The position numbers and the translations under genes were made by a program. From positions 1 to 64,000 of the forward strand of contig CANLXI010000032.1 in assembly GCA_947495035.1 (NCBI GenBank): 64,000 nucleotides of DNA, given 5' to 3'. The notes below the pieces were generated by a model. It was not told where the DNA came from and did not search any database. It saw only the letters and a list, made by a program, of their open reading frames with translations. Positions within the stretch are counted from its first letter, which is position 1, and every line of letters starts with the position of its first letter. This document shows positions 50,578-60,215 of this stretch, one piece after another. The stretch is from an uncultured Granulosicoccus sp. (lineage in GTDB: Bacteria > Pseudomonadota > Gammaproteobacteria > Granulosicoccales > Granulosicoccaceae).

Positions 50578-53262
50578 TCAAGCAGTTGCCGGATTGGGTT
50601 TGTCAGGATCGATACCGTACTGTTGTACCGCCTTGGCAACGGTGACCTTGTCCAGCTTGCCATCCATTGCCAGTGAGTGCAGTGCCGCTATCGTCACATA
50701 GCGCTTGTCGACCTCGAAGAATTCACGCAACTTCTCGCGTGTATCGGAACGGCCGAAACCATCGGTGCCCAATGTCGTGAAGGTGGCGGGTACGAACTCA
50801 CGCACCTGATCGGAGTGTGTCTTCATGTAGTCGGTGGAACTCACCACGGGTGCATCACCCGTGCCCAGTATCTGGGTGATGTAGGGGACACGTGGGTCGT
50901 CGTTCGGATGCAGCATGTTCCAGCGTTCCACCTCCAGACCGTCGCGAGCCAGCTCGTTGAAACTGGTGACGCTGTAGACTTCGGCACCGATATTCCATTC
51001 GTTTTCCAGCATGTCGGCGGCGGCCATGACCTCGCGCAGAATGGTGCCGCTTCCCAGCAATCGCACGTGAGTGTCGAACTTCGCGGCCTTCTTCTCGTCA
51101 CCATCAGCAATTGCGCGTAGCTGATAGATGCCCTTGATGATGCCTTCTTCGGCACCTTCGGGCATGGCAGGGTGCAGGTAGTTCTCGTTCATCGCCGTGA
51201 TGTAGAAGTACACGCTTTCCCGATTGGTCAGCATGCGGGTCATGCCGTGATGAATGATCACGGACATCTCGTAGCTGAAGCAGGGGTCGTAGCTGATGCA
51301 GTTGGGGATGGTGTTGGCCAGTACCAGTGAATGGCCGTCCTCATGCTGCAGACCTTCGCCATTGAGTGTGGTGCGACCTGCCGTACCACCGATCATGAAA
51401 CCGCAGGCACGCATGTCACCGGCCAGCCAGGCCAGATCACCAATGCGCTGAAAGCCGAACATCGAATAGTAGATGTAGAACGGCAGCATGTTCACGCCAT
51501 GCGTGGAGTAGGACGTGGCGGCAGCCAGCCAGCTGGCCATGGCACCGGCCTCGGTGATGCCTTCTTCGAGTATCTGGCCGGTCTTGTCCTCCTTGTAGTA
51601 CATGATCTGGTCCCGATCCTGCGGCTCGTACAGCTGGCCGACGGATGAATAGATACCCAGTTGCCGGAACATGCCGTCCATGCCGAAGGTGCGAGCCTCA
51701 TCCGGTACGATGGGCACGATATTCTTGCCGATCTTCTTGTCTCGGGTGAGGATGGTCAACAATCGCACGAAAGCCATGGTGGTGGAGATTTCGCGATCGC
51801 CGGAACCTTCCAGCAGTGGTTTGAAGGCTTCCAGAGGCGGCACTTCCAGCGGTTCGGCAAACTTCTTGCGCTGGGGCAGGTAGCCGCCAAGCGCCTTGCG
51901 TCGCTCCTGCAGATACTTGATTTCGGCACTCTCCGGATCCGGCAGAATGTACTCGTAGTTCTTGACCTGTTCGTCGGTGAGTGTCAGGCCGAACCGATCA
52001 CGCATCTTCAGCAGCGATTCCAGATCCATTTTCTTCTGCTGGTGAGTGGCATTGGTACCTTCGCCGGATTCACCGAGACCGTAACCCTTGACCGTCTTGG
52101 CCAGAATGACAGTCGGTTGCCCCTTGTGATCAACCGCCTGCTTGTAGGCGGCAAACAGCTTGTGCGGATCGTGGCCCCCTCGATTGAGCCGCCAGATGTC
52201 TTCATCGGTGAGGTTGGCGACCAGGGCTCGTGTCTCGGGATACTTGCCGAAGAAATGTTCTCGGGTGTAGGCACCGCCCTTGGCCTTGCAATTCTGATAC
52301 TCGCCATCGACGGTTTCCATCATCAGTTGCATCAGCTTGCCGGACTTGTCCTTGGCAAACAGGGGATCCCAGTACGAGCCCCAGATCACCTTGATGACAT
52401 TCCAGCCGGCGCCTCGGAAGACACCTTCCAGCTCCTGAATGATCTTGCTGTTGCCACGTACCGGTCCATCGAGCCGTTGCAGATTGCAGTTGATGACGAA
52501 GTTCAGGTTGTCGAGCTTTTCACGACCGGCCAGCGAGATGGCACCCAGTGATTCCGGTTCGTCCATTTCACCATCGCCCAGGAATGCCCAGATCTGCCGA
52601 TTGTCGGTGCGTGCCAGGCTGCGGTCGTGCAGGTATTTCATGAAACGCGCCTGGTAGATCGACGTCAGCGAACACCAGCCCATCGACACGGTCGGGAATT
52701 GCCAGTATTCGGGCATCAGCCAGGGATGGGGGTAGGATGACAGGCCATTGCCATCGACCTCTCGGCGAAAATTGTCCAGTTCCTCGACCGTCAGGCGGCC
52801 CTCCAGAAACGAGCGAGCATAGATGCCGGGTGCCGAATGCCCCTGCATCATCACGACGTCTCCGCCGTGTTCAGGGGTGGGTGCATGAAAGAAGTGGTTG
52901 AAGCCCACGTCATACAAGGTGGCAGCGGAGGCAAAGCTGGACAAGTGTCCGCCGAGGCCGGAATCGTTTCTCTGGGCGCGCAGTACCATGACCGTGGCAT
53001 TCCAGCGAATCATGGAGCGCAGGCGATGTTCCAGTTCATGATCACCGGGACTCTTCTGTTCCAGGTGAACCGGGATGGTATTGACGTAGGCCGTACTGGC
53101 ATCGTAGGGAAGATTGGCACCCGAGCGTCGAGCCTTGTCGATGAGCCTTTCCAGCAGATAGTGGGCGCGCTCGGGTCCTTCGTGTTCAATGACGGCGTCG
53201 AGCGCATCCAGCCATTCCTGCGTTTCGATTTCGTCAGCGTCAAGCATCGGGTTGGTGGTCAT
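50578..53262 (-). CDS. aceE: Pyruvate dehydrogenase E1, homodimeric type
   Basis: The 894-residue E1 decarboxylates pyruvate with thiamine diphosphate and acetylates the lipoyl group of E2. The thiamine motif is present (GDGEMDEPES ... NLNFVINCNLQRLDGPV), as are the substrate-binding HSAPGIYARSFLEGRL and the transketolase-like C-terminal part with ITEAGAMASWLAAATSYS. Length near 890 is that of gammaproteobacterial AceE. ATG 53262 is chosen to fit the family N-terminus; an upstream frame extension is not coding-like. First gene of aceE-aceF-lpd; acts in the cytoplasm. Confidence 0.97.
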   Translation of the reverse strand: MTTNPMLDADEIETQEWLDALDAVIEHEGPERAHYLLERLIDKARRSGANLPYDASTAYVNTIPVHLEQKSPGDHELEHRLRSMIRWNATVMVLRAQRNDSGLGGHLSSFASAATLYDVGFNHFFHAPTPEHGGDVVMMQGHSAPGIYARSFLEGRLTVEELDNFRREVDGNGLSSYPHPWLMPEYWQFPTVSMGWCSLTSIYQARFMKYLHDRSLARTDNRQIWAFLGDGEMDEPESLGAISLAGREKLDNLNFVINCNLQRLDGPVRGNSKIIQELEGVFRGAGWNVIKVIWGSYWDPLFAKDKSGKLMQLMMETVDGEYQNCKAKGGAYTREHFFGKYPETRALVANLTDEDIWRLNRGGHDPHKLFAAYKQAVDHKGQPTVILAKTVKGYGLGESGEGTNATHQQKKMDLESLLKMRDRFGLTLTDEQVKNYEYILPDPESAEIKYLQERRKALGGYLPQRKKFAEPLEVPPLEAFKPLLEGSGDREISTTMAFVRLLTILTRDKKIGKNIVPIVPDEARTFGMDGMFRQLGIYSSVGQLYEPQDRDQIMYYKEDKTGQILEEGITEAGAMASWLAAATSYSTHGVNMLPFYIYYSMFGFQRIGDLAWLAGDMRACGFMIGGTAGRTTLNGEGLQHEDGHSLVLANTIPNCISYDPCFSYEMSVIIHHGMTRMLTNRESVYFYITAMNENYLHPAMPEGAEEGIIKGIYQLRAIADGDEKKAAKFDTHVRLLGSGTILREVMAAADMLENEWNIGAEVYSVTSFNELARDGLEVERWNMLHPNDDPRVPYITQILGTGDAPVVSSTDYMKTHSDQVREFVPATFTTLGTDGFGRSDTREKLREFFEVDKRYVTIAALHSLAMDGKLDKVTVAKAVQQYGIDPDKPNPATA

Positions 53263-53656
53263 GTATGCGTCTGGTGTCCCGTGGTTGTCTTCGCAGTGGC
53301 TTATAGTACGCGTTTCAATCCACGGCTGGCAGGCGCTCGAACCGGCACAACGCTGATGCTGCGCCATTTGCCAGCGCTTTCTCCCTCGTCTCGAATTGCC
53401 CTGCACGGCCAGTCCCGATCGTGGCGCAGTGCGGCATTACCCAGCCGGCGTGAAGCGGTATCAGCGCGGCTTACGCTGGCAGAGGCATAGGCCACCACGC
53501 CAGCAGTAGCACGCGGACTTGACCATGGGCATTCTTGCGTCGCAGCAGGCGAGTGCTCTGCAGACGACTATTGCGATGGCATTTTCGCTGCCGGTCTGCA
53601 GCAGAAAGATGCGCTTTCGGCGGGAAAAAAATTTTCGGGAATCGGTTACGTGTTCT
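53263..53656. promoter_or_regulatory. 394-bp non-coding region upstream of aceE
   Basis: This gap between aceE and mtaB (both minus strand) must hold the PDH promoter. On the minus strand a TATAAG (plus-strand CTTATA 53300-53305) could be a -10 box, but no -35 at proper spacing is clear, and I see no PdhR-like AATTGGT palindrome. A run of seven A (53625-53631) reads as a U-tract downstream of mtaB on its strand, without an obvious preceding stem. Small open frames inside look non-coding. Confidence 0.4.
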
Positions 53657-54970
53657 TCATCCGACAGCGATAGCCGGGGATTCCTGCAGGGTACCGATCA
53701 GTTTGCCGTTTTCCACGCCGGTCAGTTGTACCGGTAATATGCAGTTGGCGAGATTCTCCGCACTGCTGACTCTGACCCGCTGATAGTTGGGTGTATAGCC
53801 CTGATGGGTCCAGAGCGTCTGGCCGTGCTCATCGACAGATTCCCGACCGCGCTCCCAGAGTACCTCGGCAACCGTACCGACCGAACGTTGCAGCTGCTCG
53901 CTCTTCAGGCGTTCGCCCAGCTCGTGCAACTGACGGCTGCGGTGCTGACGAATCTCCATGGGGACCGAGTCGGGTAATCCGGCAGCCCGAGTACCGTCAC
54001 GCTCGGAATAGGTAAAGGCATGGATATGTCCGAAGCCCTGAGTGGCAATGAAGTCGAGTGAGTCCTGCCACTCCTGCTCGGTCTCACCCGGAAATCCGGC
54101 GATGATATCCGTCGTGATGTTGAAGTTGGGCACAGCCTTGCGCAATTCACTGGTCAGCGCATTGAAGTCTGCAGTCTTGCAGCGCCTTGCCATGCGTCGC
54201 AGCACGGTATCGGATCCGCTTTGCAGGGGCAGGTGCATATGGGGTTGCACACGGGCATTGTCGAACAGTGTCAGGAATCCCGGTGAGAGATCCCATGGTT
54301 CTACCGACGCGAAGCGAATGCGGGGAATATCGGTATCGTCGAGCAGAGCCTGAACAAGGTGTTCCAGATCGGTATCAAGATCGGAGCCGTAACCGCCGAC
54401 ATGAACCCCGGTGAGTACGACTTCTCTGACGTCTTCCTGCTGCAGTTGTCGAACCTCTTCGACGATATCGTCGATGGTACGGCTGCGTTCGGCACCGCGC
54501 GCCACGGTCACGATGCAGAAGGTACAACGATACCGGCAACCATCCTGGATCTTGATGAAGGCCCGATGACGATTGCGAGTGAACAAGGCAGCATTGGCAG
54601 GCAGCGTGGCGGCTTGCGGCATCGCCACTTCGGTGAAGGCGCGACGGGTCAGCGGCACCAGTTCGTCCTTGCGGGTGTTGGGGATGATCAGGTCGACCCC
54701 CAGTTCGGCCAGTGCACTGTCCGGCTCCAGTTCGCTGTAGCAGCCGCTGACCACCAGCTTCGCACGCGGATTGGCACGTTGCAGTCGCTGCAGCTTCTGC
54801 CGCGACTTGCGCACGGCCTCACGTGTCACCGCGCAGGTGTTGAGCACCATGACATCGGCTTCGGAAGGATCATTGGCGATCTGATCGCCGGCACCGGTGA
54901 AGGCCGTGGCCCATTGTTCCAGCTCCGCTTCGTTCAGGCGGCAGCCGAGAGCACTGAGATGAATACGCAC
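53657..54970 (-). CDS. mtaB: tRNA ct6A37/t6A37 methylthiotransferase MtaB
   Basis: The 437-residue radical-SAM enzyme adds a methylthio group to N6-threonylcarbamoyladenosine at tRNA position 37. It has the N-terminal MTTase domain with three Cys of one [4Fe-4S] cluster (LGCRLNEAE, NTCAV, SGCYSE), the radical-SAM motif CRYRCTFC, QSGSDTVLRRMARR and a C-terminal TRAM-like region. LGCRLNEAE and the absence of RimO features point to MtaB. The start is uncertain: GTG 54970 (VRIHLSALGCR) fits the family best; TTG 55054 would add 28 residues. YgfZ in this window may support it. Confidence 0.92.
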   Translation of the reverse strand: MRIHLSALGCRLNEAELEQWATAFTGAGDQIANDPSEADVMVLNTCAVTREAVRKSRQKLQRLQRANPRAKLVVSGCYSELEPDSALAELGVDLIIPNTRKDELVPLTRRAFTEVAMPQAATLPANAALFTRNRHRAFIKIQDGCRYRCTFCIVTVARGAERSRTIDDIVEEVRQLQQEDVREVVLTGVHVGGYGSDLDTDLEHLVQALLDDTDIPRIRFASVEPWDLSPGFLTLFDNARVQPHMHLPLQSGSDTVLRRMARRCKTADFNALTSELRKAVPNFNITTDIIAGFPGETEQEWQDSLDFIATQGFGHIHAFTYSERDGTRAAGLPDSVPMEIRQHRSRQLHELGERLKSEQLQRSVGTVAEVLWERGRESVDEHGQTLWTHQGYTPNYQRVRVSSAENLANCILPVQLTGVENGKLIGTLQESPAIAVG

Positions 54971-55208
54971 GTATGAGGGCCTCGATTCGTTCGGCAGTGA
55001 TGAGGATCGAGGATTACGGTGATTGCCTCTGGCGCTCACTGTAATGCTTTGCAATCACTGTCTGTGGTGGAATGTATAGTTTACTTAAAGACATATCGAA
55101 ATACGTGATTTACTGCGTGACAAGATTGTGGCGACAACCTGTTTTCGCTAGGATGTCTGCTGCGCTTGGCACATATGCTGTTTGACCCCTGTCACCGGAA
55201 ACGACTTC

Positions 55209-58200
55209 ATGTTCAGAGAGTTTGAGAAAGCCCCCAGCAGGTCTTCATATCAATTGAAATTCGTCTTGGCAGCCCTGGCGTTGATCGCGTTGGTGGCAGC
55301 ATGGGTGTCGCGCTCCAATACGGTGCATGATCTCAAGAGCACGCAATTGGAACGCGACCAGGTCACTGCGCTGCTCGACGAGCGTGGTGCGGAGCTGGAA
55401 AGCGCCGAGCAGACCATTGCGGATCTGGAAAACGAACAGAGCGCCCTGAAGGAGGCCATTGCCAGTGGAGAGAGCGAACTGGCCGGTTTGCGCGAGCAGT
55501 TGCAGACATTGGGAGCCGAACGCGATGAAACACAGGGATTGCTGGCTGATGCCGGGCAGTCGAAGAGCGAGCTGGAAGAGCAGGTCGCCGCGCTGACCGC
55601 TGAGCTGGAGACCGCCCAGGCGCGCATGAGCGAGCTCGATGCCGAGCGTCAGGCGGCCGCCATCCAGTTGGAAAGCGTTGTCGCCGCCATCGATCTCGAA
55701 GCCGACTCACGAATCGTCGATCTGCGCAGCGAGCTGGCAGCCTCGAGCGATGCTCTGGACGGTCGTGACAGGCAGATCAGTGAGCTGAATGACGAAGTTG
55801 CCCGTCTCCAGACTCTGATCGAGGAATCGGGGCAGCAGGTCGAAGTCCGTGACGCGCAGGTAGCAGAACTGAACGAACGCATCGCAAGCCTGCAGACTCA
55901 GCTCGAGGCGTCCGGTCAGGATGCGTCCGACAGTGACGCCAGACTGGTCGAACTCAACGAGGAAATCGCCTCGCTGCACCAGAAGATAGCCGAGCGCGAA
56001 GGGCAGATCGAAGAACAGGTGGCGTTGATCCGCGACCAGGAAGTCCGGATCCTGCAGCAGCAGGCATCCGTGGGTGAGCAGGAAGCCATTCTCGGCTTTG
56101 CCCAGTCAGAGCTGCAATCCCTGCAATCCGCGGCCAGCTTTTCCGGCAACGAATTGCGCAATGCCGAGGCCAGCTACAACTCGCTGCTGTCTGTCTACGA
56201 TACCGACGTTGCAGAGCTGAACGCGGAAATCGGTGATCTCGAGGCCCGCAAGGCTGCTCTCGAGGTCGACATGCAAAACCTGCAGGGTCATCTCGCCGGT
56301 GTCGAGGGTGAACTGAGTGTGACGCAGGACCGCCTTGCGCAGACCGAATCCACGCTGAGCGAAACGCAGACGGCATTGTCGGATACGGAAACACAATTGG
56401 CCGATGCGCGTGAATCATTGAGCGCGGCAGAGCAGGAACTGGGTGCACGTACCGAGGAGTTGTCGGTTGTTCAGGCGAACCTGGCTGCCAGCGAAAGTGA
56501 TCTGCAGGCCGAGATCGATCACAAGGTGGCGCAGTTGAGTGATCTGCAAGAGGAGTACGCCGCGCTGGAGCAACGTTTTCAAACGGCACAAGCTGCCATC
56601 GCCGAGCGTGAGTCCAATGTGGGCGAACTCAATTACCGGGTGCAGTCGCTGCTCTCGTCATCCGGTAATCTGGACGCCGAGCTGGAAGCCTCACAGGAGA
56701 GCTATCAGGTACTGCAGGGACAGTTCGATTCCGAGGTCGTGGCACTCAATGTCGAAATCGGTGAGCTGGAAGCACAGAAACAGGCCTTGCAGCTTGAAGT
56801 CGAGGATCTGACTGCCCAGGGGCAGGCCCTGCGCAGCGAGAAGGGAGAGCTTCAGGTCGCTCTGGGTGGTTTGCAGAACGAGCTGGAGCAGGTCCGCACG
56901 CAAAGTCAGTCGGAAATCGAAACCCGAACCGCAGAAATCCAGAGTTTGCAGGCCACTGTCAGTGAACAGGAGCAGAGCCTGGAAAATCAGGTCGCAGAGC
57001 TTCAATCGAGTGTCGATGCACTTCGTGGCGAGCGTGACTCCCTGGCCAGCGAGCGTGACAGCATGCAGGCTGCGATGACGGCGCTGCAAGCGGACAAGGA
57101 GGCACTGGTCACCGCGCAGGCCAGCCTGGAAGCCGAACAGACAACAGCCGCCGAATCCTTGATTGCGCTGGAAGCCGAAGTGGGCGAATTGCAGGCGACC
57201 GTCGATGTACAGAAGCCGGTGATTGCCGAATTGCGCGAGCGCAACAGTGCACTGGAGGAAGAGCTCGCCGCAGCCAGAGCTGTCGCCGAGGAAGAGCAGA
57301 TTGCCTACGAGGCACAACTGGCCGAACTGCAGGCCACCATCGATTTGCAGAAGCCGGCACTGGCTGAATTGCGCTCTCGCAGTTCTGCCCTGGACGAGCA
57401 GCGTGCCCAGATGGCCATGAACGTCAATTCCCTGCAGGCTCAACTCGAGGATGTCAGCGGAGAGCAGAACGAAGAATTGGTGGCTGCCCAGGCGGCTGCA
57501 GAGGAACTGCAGGCCACGATCGATCTTCAGGTACCGGTTATCGCGGAGCTGCGTCAGCGTAGTGCCTCCCTGGAAGACGAACTGGCCGCACGCCAGTCCG
57601 AGATCGGCGAATTGCAGTCCACCATCGACCTGCAGGTTCCTGCCATCGCGGAATTGCGCAGTCGCAGTGAGGCTCTGGAGAACGAGCTGGCTGCGCGACG
57701 CTCTGAAGCCGAAGAGCTGCAGTCCACCATCGACTTGCAGGTCCCTGTGATCAGCGAGTTGCGGAGTCGAAGCAGTTCACTGGAAGAAGAGTTGGCCGCC
57801 CGCCAGGGGCGGATCGATGAACTGCAGGCAACGGTTGCCGAGCAGGAAGCTGCATTGACCGAATTGCGTACCCGCAGCGCATCACTCGAAGAGGCCATTG
57901 CCGGCAAGGATGCAGAGATTGCCGAGCTGCATTCGACCATCGACCTGCAAAAGCCGGCGATTGCCGAATTGCGAGCTCGTGCCAGTGATCTGGATGTCGA
58001 ACGGGCAAGAATGGCCACCCAGGTGACGATACTGGAAAGTCAGCTGATGGATGCCAGCACTGCCAACGTCGACAGTGCTGCCCTGTCAGAACTGCAATCC
58101 GAGAAAGCGGCACTGGAAGCTCGCGTCAGCGAGATCCAGGGCCTGTTCGATGCCAGTGCTGGCCAGACCAGCGAAGAGGTGGAGTCGCTGACAGCCGCGC

Positions 58201-60215
58201 GCGAGGAACTCGAGACTGCCAATGCAGAACTCACGGCGAAGAACGAAGAGTTGCTGGCAAGCTATGAAAACCTGCAGGATGCCAACGGTCTGGTCAAGGA
58301 CCGGGTAGATACGCTGCGGGCAGAGCGTGATGCTGCGATGGAGCAACTCAACATCCTGGAAACCGAACAGGCAGCCCTCAACCAGCAGCTTGTCGATCTG
58401 GAAAACGGCAATGCGGTACTGACCGAGAAAGTTCTCTCGCTCGAGGAAGACAAGGCAGAGATGGACGGACAGCTGGCTTCCCTGAGTACGGAAAGAACCG
58501 TTCTGCAGGCGCAACTGGAGAGTGCAACGTCCGAAGCGAGCGAGGCGGCTGACGCCAGCGGCGCCGTTCAGGCAGAAGTCGAGGGGCTGCAGGCACAACT
58601 GGCAGAACTCACCAGCAATCGTGATGGACTGGAGAGCGAAGTTGTCGAACTGGGTGCACTGGTGGGAGATCTGGAAGCGCAGTTGTCTGTTGCCAACGAA
58701 ACGCGAGACAGCGATGCCGGCACCATCGAGAGTCTGCAGAGCGAGCTGACTTCGGTACAGGCGCAAGTGGAAAGCCTGGAAGCAGAACTGGCTGCGGCCA
58801 ATGAAGCCTCAGCTGCCACATCCACTGCCATGGCAGAGGTACAGCAATCACTGGATAGTGCAACCGAAGAGAAGGCGGCACTGGAGCAGCAGTTGACTGA
58901 CGCCGAAGCTCGGATCAATGATCTGCAGGCGCAGCTGGATACTGCCAGCGCACAGATCAGTGATCTCGAGACGCAACTGGCCGAGGCCAATGCTCAACGT
59001 GAAAACCTTGAAACTCAGTTGAGCGAGGCAGGTACCCAACGTGAAGGTCTGGAGTCACAGCTGGCCGAGGCAAATGCGCAACGAGAAGGGCTCGAGTCGC
59101 AATTGGCCGAGGCCAATGCTCAACGCGAAGGCCTGGAAACGCAGTTGGGTGAGGCAGGTACCCAACGAGAAGGTCTGGAGTCGCAGCTGGCAGAAGCAAA
59201 CGCACAACGAGAGGGGCTCGAGTCACAGCTGGCCGAAGCCAGTGCTCAGCGTGAGAGTCTCGAAACAGAGTTGGCCAATGCTCAGTCAGAGCTGGGTGAT
59301 ACCGGTTTGCAGGTTCAGACTCTGCGCTCCACACTCGAGTCGGACACCGGCGCCCTGAGCCAGCAGATTGCGACGCTGGAAGTCGAAAAGGCCGATCTCG
59401 AGGGCCAGTTGCAGGCAGCGCTTGAGGCACGAGCATCTCTGGAGTCTGATGTCAGTGGACTGCAGGCCAGAGTGTCCGAGCTGGAAACGCAACAGGGCAG
59501 TCTCAGCGAAGAGAAGGCAGGAATCGAGGCGACGCTGGCCGATCTGCAGACAACCAGAGAAGGGCTGGATACCCAGTTGAGCGAGTTGAGTGCTGCCAAG
59601 GAAGATCTGGAAGCACGATTGGCCGATGCGGAAACAGCCTCTGCCGACCTGCGTGAGCAACTGGCGGAGAGCAATCGCGGCGCGGCAGAGCAATTGTCTC
59701 TGGCTGAAAACCTGGCTGCGAAACTGGCCGACCTGCAAGGCGTGACACAGAGCGAGCAGCAGAGCGCCCAATCATTGCGTGACACCATCGAGGCGAGACT
59801 GACTGCCAATGAGGTGGAAGGCGTCACGGTCAGAGTACGAGATGACAATGGCATTGAAGTCAATCTGCCCAGCGGTGCCCTGTTTCTGTCCGGCAGAGCT
59901 CGCCTGAGTGCCGCGGGTCGTACCCTGATGACCAAGGTAGCCGCAGCGCTGGAAGATCTCGACAACGATATCGTCGTGGAAGGTCACACCGATAGCATTC
60001 CGGTTACCGGTGAGCTGTTGGCCTACTTCCCGAGCAACTGGGAACTGTCAGTTGCACGGGCTGCCAATACCGTGAACTTTCTGGAGTCACAAGCCGGGGT
60101 CGAGGCCGAGCGGCTGTCAGCCACCGGCTATGGTTCACAGCGACCTGTCGCGCCCAACAACACCCGGGAAGGTCGAGCGCTGAATCGTCGAGTGGAGCTG
60201 GTTGTTCAACCTTGA
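55209..60215 (+). CDS. Giant coiled-coil protein with N-terminal anchor and OmpA-like C-terminus
   Basis: This 1668-residue protein starts at ATG 55209. Residues 1-17 are short and basic; one hydrophobic helix (18-34, FVLAALALIALVAAWVS) anchors it in the inner membrane. Residues about 40-1525 are a nearly continuous Glu/Gln/Ala/Leu coiled coil with internal repeats at 660-940 and 1254-1351. Residues about 1541-1668 form an OmpA/MotB-like peptidoglycan-binding domain with VVEGHTDSIPV, PSNWELSVARA, LSATGYGSQRPVAPN and GRALNRRVEL. The layout is MotB-like but without MotB's short length. A straight coiled coil of this length would be about 220 nm, far longer than the periplasm is wide, so it must lie along the cell or fold back. 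Function is unknown; envelope tethering or spacing is inferred. The stop overlaps the ubiX start by 4 bp. Confidence 0.85.
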   Translation: MFREFEKAPSRSSYQLKFVLAALALIALVAAWVSRSNTVHDLKSTQLERDQVTALLDERGAELESAEQTIADLENEQSALKEAIASGESELAGLREQLQTLGAERDETQGLLADAGQSKSELEEQVAALTAELETAQARMSELDAERQAAAIQLESVVAAIDLEADSRIVDLRSELAASSDALDGRDRQISELNDEVARLQTLIEESGQQVEVRDAQVAELNERIASLQTQLEASGQDASDSDARLVELNEEIASLHQKIAEREGQIEEQVALIRDQEVRILQQQASVGEQEAILGFAQSELQSLQSAASFSGNELRNAEASYNSLLSVYDTDVAELNAEIGDLEARKAALEVDMQNLQGHLAGVEGELSVTQDRLAQTESTLSETQTALSDTETQLADARESLSAAEQELGARTEELSVVQANLAASESDLQAEIDHKVAQLSDLQEEYAALEQRFQTAQAAIAERESNVGELNYRVQSLLSSSGNLDAELEASQESYQVLQGQFDSEVVALNVEIGELEAQKQALQLEVEDLTAQGQALRSEKGELQVALGGLQNELEQVRTQSQSEIETRTAEIQSLQATVSEQEQSLENQVAELQSSVDALRGERDSLASERDSMQAAMTALQADKEALVTAQASLEAEQTTAAESLIALEAEVGELQATVDVQKPVIAELRERNSALEEELAAARAVAEEEQIAYEAQLAELQATIDLQKPALAELRSRSSALDEQRAQMAMNVNSLQAQLEDVSGEQNEELVAAQAAAEELQATIDLQVPVIAELRQRSASLEDELAARQSEIGELQSTIDLQVPAIAELRSRSEALENELAARRSEAEELQSTIDLQVPVISELRSRSSSLEEELAARQGRIDELQATVAEQEAALTELRTRSASLEEAIAGKDAEIAELHSTIDLQKPAIAELRARASDLDVERARMATQVTILESQLMDASTANVDSAALSELQSEKAALEARVSEIQGLFDASAGQTSEEVESLTAAREELETANAELTAKNEELLASYENLQDANGLVKDRVDTLRAERDAAMEQLNILETEQAALNQQLVDLENGNAVLTEKVLSLEEDKAEMDGQLASLSTERTVLQAQLESATSEASEAADASGAVQAEVEGLQAQLAELTSNRDGLESEVVELGALVGDLEAQLSVANETRDSDAGTIESLQSELTSVQAQVESLEAELAAANEASAATSTAMAEVQQSLDSATEEKAALEQQLTDAEARINDLQAQLDTASAQISDLETQLAEANAQRENLETQLSEAGTQREGLESQLAEANAQREGLESQLAEANAQREGLETQLGEAGTQREGLESQLAEANAQREGLESQLAEASAQRESLETELANAQSELGDTGLQVQTLRSTLESDTGALSQQIATLEVEKADLEGQLQAALEARASLESDVSGLQARVSELETQQGSLSEEKAGIEATLADLQTTREGLDTQLSELSAAKEDLEARLADAETASADLREQLAESNRGAAEQLSLAENLAAKLADLQGVTQSEQQSAQSLRDTIEARLTANEVEGVTVRVRDDNGIEVNLPSGALFLSGRARLSAAGRTLMTKVAAALEDLDNDIVVEGHTDSIPVTGELLAYFPSNWELSVARAANTVNFLESQAGVEAERLSATGYGSQRPVAPNNTREGRALNRRVELVVQP
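57186..58028 (+). repeat. Coiled-coil repeat with ELQ-TIDLQ-P-IAELR unit
   Basis: Seven copies begin at 57186, 57324, 57504, 57609, 57714, 57819 and 57924. The last five are spaced exactly 105 bp (35 residues, five heptads). Each contains ELQxTIDLQxPxIAELRxRSxxLE; the sixth and seventh are more diverged. The earlier spacings of 46 and 60 residues both leave a remainder of four over heptads, the size of a stutter or hendecad. Confidence 0.9.
58968..59261 (+). repeat. 14-residue coiled-coil repeat ESQLAEANAQREGL
   Basis: Seven consecutive 42-bp units encode variants of E-S/T-QLAEANAQREGL. Units 3, 4 and 6 are identical in protein; units 2 and 5 share the variant EAGTQRE. The block order (2,3,4 then 5,6,7) suggests a 126-bp duplication of three units. 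Fourteen residues equal two heptads, so copy number can change without breaking the coiled coil. Confidence 0.95.

Noticed and set aside
53301..53498. 65-residue minus-strand ORF upstream of aceE
   Set aside because: No recognisable family and no clear ribosome site; it covers the region expected to hold the aceE promoter.
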